Of a DNA stretch of 45,817 nt, positions 24,336-33,521 are shown piece by piece. The notes beneath the pieces were generated by a model. That model was given only the letters and a program-made list of their open reading frames with translations, was not told where the DNA came from and made no database searches. The DNA comes from JAIBBG01 sp031417525 (GTDB lineage: Bacteria > Bacteroidota > Bacteroidia > Flavobacteriales_D > Sanyastnellaceae). Numbering within the stretch: the first letter of the stretch is position 1; the number at the start of each line of letters is the position of its first letter. Location: assembly GCA_031417525.1 (NCBI GenBank), contig JANOVT010000256.1, forward strand, positions 1 through 45,817, in the 5' to 3' direction. The position numbers were made by a program, and so were the translations under genes.

Positions 24336-25451
24336 ATGATTGGTTTTCACTTCCATCGATTCACTCCAGACACCGACAAGCGCACTCCGTTTGATCGGCT
24401 GTTGCCCCTATTTATTGAATTGCTGAATTATACCAATGGAGATCCTTCAGAAGCACTCGAGTTCATGGAGGAGATAGACAAACAAAACCCTCTCTTTACG
24501 GACACTTATTCACGCCAGGATTTCGAACAAGAGTTGAAACGAAGAGGATACATACGAGAGGAGTATCGTGAAGGTAAGGGAAAAGGAAAGGGGCGCGGAA
24601 TGGGTATCACTGCCAAAAGCGAGCAGCATATGCGTCAAAGAGCCCTCGATCAGCTTTTCGGAAAAATGAAAAAAGCCACGCGCGGAAATCACAAAACGAA
24701 ATTTACGGGTAATGGAGATGAGGCAACGGAGATGCGCAGGCCATTCAGATTTGGTGATAAGCCCGAGCAAATATTGATGAGTGAATCAATGCGCAATGCC
24801 CAAATCAATCATGGCGTCGATGATTTTATACTTTCAGAAAATGACCTGGAAGTTTTTGAAACAGAAAATGTTTCTCAGGCTTCGACAGTTTTGATGATCG
24901 ACATTTCCCATAGTATGATTTTATACGGTGAGGACAGAATTACACCTGCAAAAAAAGTAGCAATGGCGCTGGCAGAATTCATCATGCGTCGTTATCCAAA
25001 AGACACGATTGATATTGTAGTCTTCGGCGACGACGCCTGGCCCGTTCAAATCAAAGATCTTCCCTATTTACAAGTTGGTCCTTATCACACCAATACGGTT
25101 GCCGGTCTTGAACTTTCCATGGAAATTTTACGTCGAAAAAAAGCCGGTAACAAACAGATCTTTATGATCACTGATGGCAAACCATCTTGTATTAAAGAAA
25201 ACGGACAGTATTATAAAAACTCATTCGGACTTGATCCATACATCACCGGTAAGTGCCTCAATCTTGCAAGAGAGTGCAGAAAAAAGAAAATTCCGATTAC
25301 AACATTCATGATTGCAACTGATCCATATCTGCAACAATTCATTGAAGAATTCAGTGAAGCAAATGGTGGTAAAGCATTGTTCACGGGTCTTGGTGGATTG
25401 GGCGATTCGATACTGAGTGATTATGAAAGGAATAGAAAGAGAAGGAGATGA
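24336..25451 (+). CDS. von Willebrand factor A domain protein, partner of AAA+ ATPase
   Basis: This 371-residue protein has a charged N-terminal half with a basic, glycine-rich linker (residues about 75-95) and a C-terminal VWA domain. The MIDAS metal site reads DISHS in VLMIDISHSM, and MITDGKP supplies a further conserved Asp. It lies 72 bases upstream of a BchI/MoxR-type AAA+ ATPase on the same strand, and such pairs work together as chaperone-like or metal-insertion machines. TTG at 24309 would lengthen it by nine residues; ATG at 24336 is preferred. The cellular target is unknown. Confidence 0.85.
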   Translation: MIGFHFHRFTPDTDKRTPFDRLLPLFIELLNYTNGDPSEALEFMEEIDKQNPLFTDTYSRQDFEQELKRRGYIREEYREGKGKGKGRGMGITAKSEQHMRQRALDQLFGKMKKATRGNHKTKFTGNGDEATEMRRPFRFGDKPEQILMSESMRNAQINHGVDDFILSENDLEVFETENVSQASTVLMIDISHSMILYGEDRITPAKKVAMALAEFIMRRYPKDTIDIVVFGDDAWPVQIKDLPYLQVGPYHTNTVAGLELSMEILRRKKAGNKQIFMITDGKPSCIKENGQYYKNSFGLDPYITGKCLNLARECRKKKIPITTFMIATDPYLQQFIEEFSEANGGKALFTGLGGLGDSILSDYERNRKRRR

Positions 25452-25457
25452 TTGTTA

Positions 25458-25492
25458 GAAGTGAGAAGTGAGAGGTGAGAGGTGAGAGTTGA
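25458..25492. repeat. degenerate tandem repeat, 7-base unit x5
   Basis: Five units read GAAGTGA, GAAGTGA, GAGGTGA, GAGGTGA and GAGTTGA. They lie between the VWA gene and the AAA+ gene, so the two genes may be joined by a transcript that runs through the repeat. Confidence 0.85.
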
Positions 25493-25523
25493 CAAAATAA
25501 ATATTAATTAGGCAAAGAATTTT

Positions 25524-26996
25524 ATGAAGAGCATAACAACATTGGGGCAACTGAAGGCGAGTGGCTATCAAACGAAAAGCATCAAAACAGAACTTCGCGA
25601 AAACCTGATTCAGTGCATGGAATCCGGCGTGAATCCATTCAATGGAATTATCGGATATGACGAAACGGTGTTGCCCGATATCCAACGTGCTATTCTGAGT
25701 GGTCATAATATCAATCTACTTGGATTGCGTGGTCAGGCGAAAACGCGCATTGCACGACAAATGACTAATCTTCTGGATGAATGGATTCCAATCGTTTCAG
25801 GAAGTGAACTGAACGACGATCCATTGGTGCCACTCAGCAGGTTTGCAAAAGATACCATTGCACTCAATGGCGACGACACTCCAGTCCATTGGCTTCATCG
25901 TTCAGAACGATATATTGAAAAACTTGCAACACCTGATGTTACCATAGCAGATCTTATTGGTGATGTAGATCCGATCAAAGCCGCAAACCTTAAACTGTCC
26001 TACAGTGATGAACGAGTGATTCACTTCGGACTGGTTCCACGCAGTAACCGATGCATTTTTGTGATCAACGAATTGCCCGACTTGCAGCCACGTATTCAAG
26101 TAGCCTTATTTAATATTCTGCAAGAAGGAGATGTGCAAATCAGAGGATTTCAATTGCGTCTTGAACTAGACATTCAATTTGTGTTCACCGCAAATCCCGA
26201 AGACTATACAAATCGTGGAAGCATCATCACACCACTCAAAGACCGCATCCAGAGCCAGATTCTGACGCATTATCCCAAAAGTCTTGAGATCGCACAACAG
26301 ATTACGATGCAGGAAGCAAAACTTACAATAGCACAAAAAAAGCGCGTGCAGGTTCCAGCATTTATTTCTGAGCTGATTGAATTGGTTGCATTTGAAGCAC
26401 GCACGAGTGAGTATGTCGATCAGAAAAGTGGAGTATCTGCAAGACTTACCATATCCGGTTTTGAAAATATGGTGAGTGCAGCAGAACGACGAGCCATCAT
26501 CAATAAAGAAAAAAATACACTTGCACGCATCAGTGATATGATGAGCATTGTGCCGGCTATCACCGGAAAGGTAGAGCTTGTATATGAAGGTGAGCAGGAA
26601 GGGCCACAGTTCGTTGCGCTACGATTGTTGGGACAATCCATTCGCAAAAAATTCCCAAAAATTTTTCCAGGACCTGAAACCGTAAAAAGGAAAAAACTAA
26701 ACAATCCGTACACAGCCATCAGTGAATGGTTTGCTAACAACGATCTTGAAATCTTGTTGGACGCTACTCAAAAAGATTACGCGCAGGCACTCTATCAAGT
26801 TCCGACACTGGCTGATCTGGTAAAAAAATATTGTCCCGGTTTAAATGAAGCGGAAAGCTTGATGATGATGGAATTTGTGCTTCATGGTCTTGCTGAATTT
26901 TCTGTCATTGGCAAAACAGTGATGGATAGCAGCATTGAATTCGGGGATATCATGAACAGCATATTTTCTCCGGATGAAGATGAAAACGAAGAGTAA
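25524..26996 (+). CDS. magnesium-chelatase-like AAA+ ATPase (BchI/MoxR type)
   Basis: This 490-residue ATPase has Walker A GLRGQAKT at residues 67-74, a Walker B region IFVINELPDL, and VFTANPEDYTNRG as a sensor segment. The helical insert and the SGVSARLTISGFENM segment near residue 315 are usual in BchI/ChlI relatives. No chelatase ChlH/BchH homologue is nearby, so it is not evidence for chlorophyll or B12 synthesis. Its partner is probably the VWA protein 72 bases upstream. The C-terminal 100 residues are helical and include an acidic tail, DEDENEE. Confidence 0.87.
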   Translation: MKSITTLGQLKASGYQTKSIKTELRENLIQCMESGVNPFNGIIGYDETVLPDIQRAILSGHNINLLGLRGQAKTRIARQMTNLLDEWIPIVSGSELNDDPLVPLSRFAKDTIALNGDDTPVHWLHRSERYIEKLATPDVTIADLIGDVDPIKAANLKLSYSDERVIHFGLVPRSNRCIFVINELPDLQPRIQVALFNILQEGDVQIRGFQLRLELDIQFVFTANPEDYTNRGSIITPLKDRIQSQILTHYPKSLEIAQQITMQEAKLTIAQKKRVQVPAFISELIELVAFEARTSEYVDQKSGVSARLTISGFENMVSAAERRAIINKEKNTLARISDMMSIVPAITGKVELVYEGEQEGPQFVALRLLGQSIRKKFPKIFPGPETVKRKKLNNPYTAISEWFANNDLEILLDATQKDYAQALYQVPTLADLVKKYCPGLNEAESLMMMEFVLHGLAEFSVIGKTVMDSSIEFGDIMNSIFSPDEDENEE

Positions 26997-27046
26997 GTCT
27001 TCCATCTTCAATTCGCAGATTAACTACGAAAAGTTCAAGTACAGAA

Positions 27047-29584
27047 TTATTCCTTGATAAATTTCAAAGCAGGTATGATTCCATTTTCAGATTGATATTC
27101 TATCAGGTATGCGCCACCTGTTAGTTGATTCGTCTGCAGCATTATCTGATAGTGGCCTGTTGGAAGATTTTGTCTTTCAGACATCACCATTTTTCCTTCC
27201 ATAGTATAGATTATGAATTGTCCGGAACGATTCTGTGATGAGTGAATGTTCAACGTCAACACGTCACCAACAGGATTTCGAACAAGGTCCATTCTGCTGA
27301 TGTTGGATTCATCCATTGAAAACACGGATACTCCAGGCTCTGAATTCAAATCATTTTCCCATACTCCTCGTCCATAAGTAGCAGCGCGAAGTTTTCTCGA
27401 AGAGTACTGAATTTCCAGATCTGTGATGGAAGTATTCGGCATACCGACGCCAAAATAATCCCATTGGGTCGTATTCGGATTAAAAACAAAAACACCAACA
27501 TCAGTTCCGATATACAAATCAAAGTAAGGACTCTCTTTGTCGATGATGGAAGCGTTGACAGGAATATTGGGGAGATTGTAACTCACGTTTGAAAATGTTA
27601 CACCAGAGTTCTGCGAGTAATAAACCTTTTTGCCTGTTGCATATCCACTGATGGTCACCCAAATTTTAGATGGATCAGTTGGATGCACGACAAGACTGGT
27701 AGCTGCAGCATCACTACCAATGCCGGGAGCGATCAGCTCCTCATCCCAACTGTTGCCGCCGTTGAGTGTGTAATACAGAGTGTTGTTTCTCGTCGCATAA
27801 ATCACATCACCATTAGATGGTGCAATTGTGAGCGTTGTCAAATCATTATCGACATCACCCGTCAGATTGTCGCTGATCGCTTCCCATGAGTCACCTTCAT
27901 TGTAGGATCTGAATACTTCCTCGTATCCGGCAAAAAGGACCGAGGGATCTTCAGGACTGATTGCGTAGGGTGTCACCCATTGACCACCTTCCGTTTGCCA
28001 GGGGGTAATTTCATCGTAGGTATCACCATCCCATTGATCATACGAACGATAAAGTGTTCCATAGATATAAGTAGTATAAATGATCTGATCATCTTCATAA
28101 TTGATGGCCACTTCCATTGCATCACCACCATTCGTTGCGCTCCATGCACCAGGCGCAATTCTTTTTCTGCCGCCGTTATCTTGTGTGCCACCGATCATAA
28201 AGATGTCATTCAACTGTGACACAGCAATACGGTAATATTGTGTGATGATCAAACCTGAAGTAAGTTCAGTCCATTGGGTATTTGTTTCATTGTATTTATA
28301 CACGCCACCATCGTTGCAGAAAAAAATCTGATTGGTGATTGGATGATAAGCCACGTATCGATTATCTGCATGAACTTCTGTATACTCTCCTGAGTCGTAC
28401 CAATCGGTGATTTGATCCCAATTGATACCGCCATCTTGAGATTCAAAAACAACCAGATAACCGCAGTACATTTTTTCCGGATTTGTAGGAGAGTATATAA
28501 CAACTCCGTCCTCCGGCATATAAGAAATGAAGTGAACGTTTAGTCCACCATCATAGCTACCATACAATTCAGTATTGCCATCAATTGTTGATTGAATTCC
28601 GATGAGTTGGTCATCTGCAGGTGTGACCGTAATGTTGATGTAGTTTCCAGTATCATTAAAATCCGTCACTTGAAACCAAGTTTCTCCGTTGTTCTCTGAT
28701 TTATACACCTCGCTGCTACCCCAATATTCATCCGTCACACAATAAAGTGATGAGCTGCTGCCGGGTTGAAAAAGCACATCTCGATGAGAACCCAGACGCA
28801 CAGATTCCCAGGTTTCACCTCCATCCTGTGTGCGATACAAACCATTCGTTTGCGCAACAAAAATTTCCTCACTGTTCACTGGATTCATTGCCATTTTCAG
28901 AAAGGCTACTCCGTTTGTAAAGTCCCAATTATTTCCAGAAGGAAGCCAGGTCAATCCACCATCAACAGATTTATAGACTCCCAAACCGTAATTCCACCAT
29001 CCATTGCTATCGCCAATTGTAATGTAGATGATATCTGGATTTTGATGATCCACGCAAATATTTCCGACACTCACATACGGCAAGGCATCACCAAGTGCTG
29101 AATATGTCTGACCACCATCAGTTGTTTTCCAAATGCCGCCAATCGGTGCACCAACAAAAAACGTATTCTGATCTGTAGGATGAAATGCAATGGCAATCGC
29201 TCTTCCCATACCGTTGTATCCACCATCACCTGAGGTTTGATTGATATTCGTCCATGGACTTGTGAGATCGCGATTCGACTCATCGCCCGAATGACAGAGT
29301 TCATCATAAATTCTTTTCTGCTGCAGAAGATCAGGAAAACTGCCATCGGGCATCACACGATCTTTCCAATACCATTCCCATCGTTTGTATTTTACAAAGT
29401 CGTTGTCGCCAGCGGCTAACAATTCTTCTCTTGTAGGATAACCGAAATAGTCTTCCGCAAGTCGTTGAATTTCATAAAAGTTTTGGTTATCACCGGCCGG
29501 AATCCGGAACGGAAATTCTTGTGCAAAAAGTCCAGTGGAAAAAAAGAGACCACAGAATAAAACAGACCTACGAAAAATAGTCAT
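27047..29584 (-). CDS. secreted beta-propeller (BNR/sortilin-like) protein with T9SS type A sorting domain
   Basis: This 845-residue protein has an N-terminal signal peptide (cleavage likely after FSTGLFAQ, about residue 22). Many repeats of the BNR/sortilin type follow, with motifs such as TTDGGQTY, SVDGGLTW, TQDGGETW and SYDGGLNV. The last 80 residues form a type IX secretion C-terminal domain (LVRNPVGDVLTLNI, GGAYLIEY). The protein is therefore exported across the outer membrane and anchored or released. The gene stands alone, convergent with the AAA+ gene 50 bases away. Ligand or enzyme activity cannot be told; sialidase-type catalytic residues are not evident. Confidence 0.9.
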   Translation of the reverse strand: MTIFRRSVLFCGLFFSTGLFAQEFPFRIPAGDNQNFYEIQRLAEDYFGYPTREELLAAGDNDFVKYKRWEWYWKDRVMPDGSFPDLLQQKRIYDELCHSGDESNRDLTSPWTNINQTSGDGGYNGMGRAIAIAFHPTDQNTFFVGAPIGGIWKTTDGGQTYSALGDALPYVSVGNICVDHQNPDIIYITIGDSNGWWNYGLGVYKSVDGGLTWLPSGNNWDFTNGVAFLKMAMNPVNSEEIFVAQTNGLYRTQDGGETWESVRLGSHRDVLFQPGSSSSLYCVTDEYWGSSEVYKSENNGETWFQVTDFNDTGNYINITVTPADDQLIGIQSTIDGNTELYGSYDGGLNVHFISYMPEDGVVIYSPTNPEKMYCGYLVVFESQDGGINWDQITDWYDSGEYTEVHADNRYVAYHPITNQIFFCNDGGVYKYNETNTQWTELTSGLIITQYYRIAVSQLNDIFMIGGTQDNGGRKRIAPGAWSATNGGDAMEVAINYEDDQIIYTTYIYGTLYRSYDQWDGDTYDEITPWQTEGGQWVTPYAISPEDPSVLFAGYEEVFRSYNEGDSWEAISDNLTGDVDNDLTTLTIAPSNGDVIYATRNNTLYYTLNGGNSWDEELIAPGIGSDAAATSLVVHPTDPSKIWVTISGYATGKKVYYSQNSGVTFSNVSYNLPNIPVNASIIDKESPYFDLYIGTDVGVFVFNPNTTQWDYFGVGMPNTSITDLEIQYSSRKLRAATYGRGVWENDLNSEPGVSVFSMDESNISRMDLVRNPVGDVLTLNIHSSQNRSGQFIIYTMEGKMVMSERQNLPTGHYQIMLQTNQLTGGAYLIEYQSENGIIPALKFIKE

Positions 29585-29721
29585 GCAGTGGAAAAATGGT
29601 GAGTATGAATATCAAGCGCAAAAATCATGTCTGACAGCATTTTAAAAGCAATCACAATTATGGAATAATAGCATTCCAACCAACACAATTTGCCGAATCA
29701 AACATCAAAAGAAGATGGAGA

Positions 29722-30474
29722 TCAATTCTCAGGCTTCACATTGGCCAAGAGGTATTCGCGATTCATTCTCGCTATTACTTCAAGTGAAATGTTTTTTGGA
29801 CACTGCACTTCACATGCGCCGATATTGGAACAATTACCAAAACCTTCTTCGTCCATTTGTTTCACCATGTTGAGCACGCGTTGTTTCCTCTCAACCTGGC
29901 CTTGAGGCAATAATGCGAATTGCGAAACTTTTGCGCCGACAAAAAGCATGGCACTTCCATTCGGACATGTAGCGGCGCATGCACCACAACCAATGCATGT
30001 AGCAGCATCAAATGCTTTGTCCGCATCATCCTTTGGAATTGGAATAGCATTCGCATCGATAGTGTTGCCGCTGGTATTTACAGAAACAAAACCACCGGCT
30101 TGTTGGATACGATCGAATGCAGAGCGATCCACCATCAAGTCTTTAATGACAGGAAAACCTTCGGCGCGCCAAGGCTCAACGTACACTGTTTCACCATCAT
30201 GGAATGAACGCATGTGCAACTGACAAGTCGTAACGCCACGATTGGGTCCATGCGCTTCACCATTGATGAACATGCTGCATGATCCACAAATTCCCTCGCG
30301 GCAATCATGGTCGAATGCAACTGGGTCGTCTCCCTTTTCGACAAGCTGATCGTTCAACACATCAATCATTTCAAGGAATGACATGTCGGGCGAAATATCC
30401 TTTACCGGATACTCGACAATTGCACCTTTATCGTTGGAGTTTTTTTGTCTCCAGATTTTTAATCGTAGATTCAT
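29722..30474 (-). CDS. sdhB: succinate dehydrogenase/fumarate reductase iron-sulfur subunit
   Basis: This 250-residue subunit carries three clusters: CREGICGSC with a later Cys in TTCQLH for 2Fe-2S, and CIGCGACAATCPNG plus CSNIGACEVQCPKN for the 4Fe-4S and 3Fe-4S sites. It passes electrons from the SdhA flavin to the SdhC quinone site at the inner membrane. The start is ATG 30474; a TTG two codons earlier is possible. It is the last gene of the sdhC-sdhA-sdhB set, but a four-helix-bundle gene separates it from sdhA by about 490 bases. Confidence 0.95.
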   Translation of the reverse strand: MNLRLKIWRQKNSNDKGAIVEYPVKDISPDMSFLEMIDVLNDQLVEKGDDPVAFDHDCREGICGSCSMFINGEAHGPNRGVTTCQLHMRSFHDGETVYVEPWRAEGFPVIKDLMVDRSAFDRIQQAGGFVSVNTSGNTIDANAIPIPKDDADKAFDAATCIGCGACAATCPNGSAMLFVGAKVSQFALLPQGQVERKQRVLNMVKQMDEEGFGNCSNIGACEVQCPKNISLEVIARMNREYLLANVKPEN

Positions 30475-30480
30475 ATTCAA

Positions 30481-30513
30481 AGCGTGTTAAGCGTGATAGC
30501 GAGTCAGCGTGTG
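30481..30513. repeat. GCGTG-type octamer array, left boundary of the four-helix-bundle gene
   Basis: Four units of 8-9 bases begin with AGCG (AGCGTGTTA, AGCGTGAT, AGCGAGTC, AGCGTGTG). It lies between sdhB and the four-helix-bundle gene. A related array in the opposite orientation lies on the other side of that gene. Confidence 0.75.
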
Positions 30514-30530
30514 CCGGCTATTATCACATT

Positions 30531-30914
30531 TTAATCTTTTGTTACTATGTCCTTTGCTTCAAGTTTCAATATCATAGAGGATAACATGCGTGCCAATTCA
30601 TCCAACATCGAGTTGAGTTTTTCTGCTTTTTTCAGCTCTATAAACCCAAGTTCCATTGCAATGATCAGAAATGTTTCAAACTCATAGAGTGAACCACTCG
30701 ATATCCTTAAAAAATGCACATAACTCTTTCTCGATTTTCTTCCCCAACCTTCTGCAATATTTGCCGGGATTGAAACCACTGAGCGCTTCATCTGCTGGGT
30801 CAGATTGTATTTCTCTTCTGCCGGCATTTCATCCAAAGTGATATATGCCTCCTTTACCAAAATGATTGCTTTCTGCCAAACAATCAACTCTTTATACGAA
30901 TATATTTTTGCCAC
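30531..30914 (-). CDS. four-helix bundle protein (23S rRNA intervening-sequence protein family)
   Basis: This 127-residue protein has the family pattern: YKELIVWQKAI at the start, the invariant-like SIPANIAEGWGRKS in the middle, and FLRISSGSLYEFETFL following it. Such proteins occur free in Bacteroidota genomes or inside 23S rRNA intervening sequences; their biochemical role is not known. It starts with GTG at 30914, since an in-frame TAA lies two codons upstream. The gene sits between sdhA and sdhB, on the same strand, and is bounded on both sides by GCGTG-type repeats in opposite orientation. That layout suggests it arrived as a small element within the operon. Confidence 0.88.
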   Translation of the reverse strand: MAKIYSYKELIVWQKAIILVKEAYITLDEMPAEEKYNLTQQMKRSVVSIPANIAEGWGRKSRKSYVHFLRISSGSLYEFETFLIIAMELGFIELKKAEKLNSMLDELARMLSSMILKLEAKDIVTKD

Positions 30915-30927
30915 GATTTAACTTCTA

Positions 30928-30962
30928 TCACACGCTTTCACGCTCACAACACGCTTTCACGC
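30928..30962. repeat. GCGTG-type array (reverse orientation), right boundary of the four-helix-bundle gene
   Basis: On the plus strand units read TCACACGC, TTTCACGC, TCACAACACGC and TTTCACGC, the reverse complement type of GCGTGAAA. It faces the array at 30481-30513 across the four-helix-bundle gene and abuts the sdhA stop. Confidence 0.8.
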
Positions 30963-30964
30963 TT

Positions 30965-32965
30965 CTATTTATAACTTCGTTGCTGCACTTTGATGTTCTC
31001 ATAAATCAATTCCTCCTTGTTCAAGCTTGGTGCTGAAGGATTCCCTGTCCATTCCCATGCTGAGACGAATTTGAAGTTTTCATCATCGCGCAATGCTTCA
31101 CCATCCTCTGTCTGGTATTCTTCACGGAAGTGTCCTCCACAACTTTCTTTTCTTTCCAATGCATCAATGCACATCAACTCACCGAGTTCGAGAAAATCAG
31201 CGACGCGCAATGCTTTTTCCAATTCCTGATTCATGTACTCTGCCGTTCCGGGAATGCGTACGGTTTTATAAAACTCGGTACGAATTTGTTTGATTTCTTC
31301 AATCGCTTCACGCAAACCTTTTTCATTTCTTCCCATACCGCATTTATTCCACATCACTTTACCCAATCTTTTATGGAAATGATCGACGGGTAACGTTCCG
31401 CCATTGTTCATCAATTCATGAATACGAGCACGTACATTTTTTTCTGCTTCATCAAACTCAGGAGAATTTTCTGAAATATGTCCGGTACGAATTTCGTCTG
31501 CGAGATAATTTCCAATGGTGTATGGCAATACGAAGTATCCATCCGCAAGACCTTGCATAAGTGCTGAAGCCCCCAGTCTGTTGGCACCATGGTCGCTGAA
31601 GTTGGCCTCACCACAAGCGTACAGGCCGGGAACGGTTGTCATCAATTCATAATCGACCCAGAGTCCACCCATTGTGTAGTGTACTGCGGGATAAATCATC
31701 ATCGGTGTTTTGTACGGATTTTCCGCAACGATTTGCTCATACATTTGAAACAGGTTGCCATATTTATCTTCAACTACTTTGGTTCCCATTTCAACAATCT
31801 GTGCTTCAGTTGCATTGTGAATTCCTTTCACACTTGCCTGCGCCTTACCATAACGAATGATTGCTGAAGAAAAATCGAGATAAACGGCTTCACCGGTTGC
31901 ATTCACGCCGTAGCCTTCATCACAACGTTCTTTAGCCGCGCGTGATGCAATATCGCGAGGCACGAGATTACCAAATGCAGGGTATCTTCTTTCCAGATAA
32001 TAATCGCGGTTTTCTTCTGCTATTTGTTCAGGCTTTAATTTCTTAGAGCGAATTGCTTCAACATCTTCTTTTCTTTTTGGAACCCAAATACGACCATCGT
32101 TACGAAGTGATTCAGACATCAACGTAAGTTTGGATTGATGATCGCCACTCACAGGTATGCATGTCGGATGAATCTGAGTATAACAAGGATTCCCGAACGT
32201 GGCACCGCGTTTATGTGCGCGCCATGCTGCAGTCACATTGCTTCCCATGGCATTCGTTGAAAGAAAAAACACGTTGCCGTAACCACCCGTGCACAATACA
32301 ACGGCATGTGCTGAGTGTCTTTCAATGGCGCCTGTGATGAGATTGCGTGCGATAATTCCTCGTGCTTTTCCATTCACAATAACAACATCCAACATCTCAT
32401 GGCGGTTGAGCATTTCCACATTGCCTTTACCAACCTGGCGTGACAATGCCGAATAAGCACCTAACAACAACTGTTGTCCTGTTTGTCCTTTAGCATAGAA
32501 AGTACGTGACACCTGAGTGCCACCAAAAGAACGATTATCTAAAAGTCCGCCGTAGTCGCGTGCAAAAGGAACACCCTGCGCAACACATTGGTCAATGATA
32601 TTGGCGCTTACTTCAGCGAGACGATGCACATTGGCTTCACGTGCGCGATAGTCACCGCCCTTTATTGTATCGTAAAAAAGACGGAATGTAGAATCCCCGT
32701 CATTCATGTAATTTTTTGCAGCATTGATTCCGCCTTGCGCAGCAATGCTATGCGCACGACGTGGAGAATCCTGGAAACACAACGCCTTCACTTTGTAACC
32801 CATCTCCGCCAGTGATGCTGCAGCAGACGCGCCGGCAAGTCCGGTACCTACTACGATCACTTCAATGCTTCTCTTATTTGCAGGATTGACAAGACGCACA
32901 TGGTCTTTGTAATCTGTCCACTTTTTGTCCAGTGGTCCTGAGGGTATTTTGGAATTGAGATTCAT
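30965..32965 (-). CDS. sdhA: succinate dehydrogenase/fumarate reductase flavoprotein subunit
   Basis: This 666-residue subunit oxidises succinate (or reduces fumarate) and binds FAD covalently. VVGTGLAGASAAASLAE near residue 38 is the FAD motif, and His72 in RRAHSIAAQGGIN is the flavin-linking histidine. HPTCIP and the RHSAHAVVLCTGGYG strand are typical, as is ANRLGASALMQGLADG near residue 455. The length fits the Bacteroidota type with cytochrome b558-like SdhC. It is normally preceded directly by sdhC, but here 1.75 kb with an ATPase and a TOPRIM-like gene intervene; the last of these ends 16 bases before its ATG. Confidence 0.96.
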   Translation of the reverse strand: MNLNSKIPSGPLDKKWTDYKDHVRLVNPANKRSIEVIVVGTGLAGASAAASLAEMGYKVKALCFQDSPRRAHSIAAQGGINAAKNYMNDGDSTFRLFYDTIKGGDYRAREANVHRLAEVSANIIDQCVAQGVPFARDYGGLLDNRSFGGTQVSRTFYAKGQTGQQLLLGAYSALSRQVGKGNVEMLNRHEMLDVVIVNGKARGIIARNLITGAIERHSAHAVVLCTGGYGNVFFLSTNAMGSNVTAAWRAHKRGATFGNPCYTQIHPTCIPVSGDHQSKLTLMSESLRNDGRIWVPKRKEDVEAIRSKKLKPEQIAEENRDYYLERRYPAFGNLVPRDIASRAAKERCDEGYGVNATGEAVYLDFSSAIIRYGKAQASVKGIHNATEAQIVEMGTKVVEDKYGNLFQMYEQIVAENPYKTPMMIYPAVHYTMGGLWVDYELMTTVPGLYACGEANFSDHGANRLGASALMQGLADGYFVLPYTIGNYLADEIRTGHISENSPEFDEAEKNVRARIHELMNNGGTLPVDHFHKRLGKVMWNKCGMGRNEKGLREAIEEIKQIRTEFYKTVRIPGTAEYMNQELEKALRVADFLELGELMCIDALERKESCGGHFREEYQTEDGEALRDDENFKFVSAWEWTGNPSAPSLNKEELIYENIKVQQRSYK

Positions 32966-32981
32966 TCAATTTAATTTTATT

Positions 32982-33521
32982 CTACTTATTTAGGGCAACA
33001 ATCAAATTTTTGACATCCGAGAAAGCATTTTCGAGTTCATCCATGTTCAAAAGAGGTAGTAATTTGAAGTCATGATCCAGTTTTGAATACTCTCCTTTGC
33101 TTGAACTTTTATTGGTTAAAAACTTGAGCTCTTTGCATGGATTCGATATTTGCTCTGCTCTTTTATGTTCAAGACTTTTAAAATCCAAACCATAAAAATG
33201 ACCTAACACGTTTGGTTGAGATAGAAACCAGGACTCCATTTCCTGTATCATAAAAAAGCAAACATCTTCTCGTTCAACTAATTTATTATTTTTCAATCTA
33301 GTCGTTCGTTGTTCTTCCGGCCCATCCAAATCAATCAATAACCAATTTTTTTCATCCACTCTCGAGTTTAGAAAAGCTTTCACTGTCTCGTTAGAACTTC
33401 CGCCGAGTTTAATACGTGGCATTCTTTCCACTTTTCTTTTGAAGAGTTCCGAAAAACTCTGTCTAAGAAAGGCACCTTTACCGGAGGATTCTCCTTCCAG
33501 ATAGAGCTTGCGTTCTACCAT
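32982..33521 (-). CDS. TOPRIM-like DUF4276-type protein, partner of AAA ATPase
   Basis: This 179-residue protein (from ATG 33521, overlapping the ATPase stop by seven bases; a longer frame from 33581 is less likely) has the outline of a TOPRIM-like domain. An acidic N-terminal strand LYLEGES is followed by IDLDG with Asp64 and Asp66, and by IQEMESWFL near residue 95. These features resemble DUF4276, which often stands next to OLD/RecF-like ATPases in putative defence modules. It would be the nuclease or effector partner of the ATPase upstream. The family call is by eye and moderate. The gene lies in the sdh operon between sdhC and sdhA, ending 16 bases before sdhA. Confidence 0.68.
   Translation of the reverse strand: MVERKLYLEGESSGKGAFLRQSFSELFKRKVERMPRIKLGGSSNETVKAFLNSRVDEKNWLLIDLDGPEEQRTTRLKNNKLVEREDVCFFMIQEMESWFLSQPNVLGHFYGLDFKSLEHKRAEQISNPCKELKFLTNKSSSKGEYSKLDHDFKLLPLLNMDELENAFSDVKNLIVALNK

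Noticed and set aside
24336..26996. Evidence for magnesium- or cobalt-chelatase (chlorophyll or B12 synthesis)
   Set aside because: BchI-like ATPases with VWA partners occur widely outside cofactor synthesis, and no large chelatase subunit is nearby.
30514..30927. Insertion sequence with transposase between sdhA and sdhB
   Set aside because: The only gene is a four-helix-bundle protein; no transposase or perfect terminal inverted repeat with target duplication was seen.
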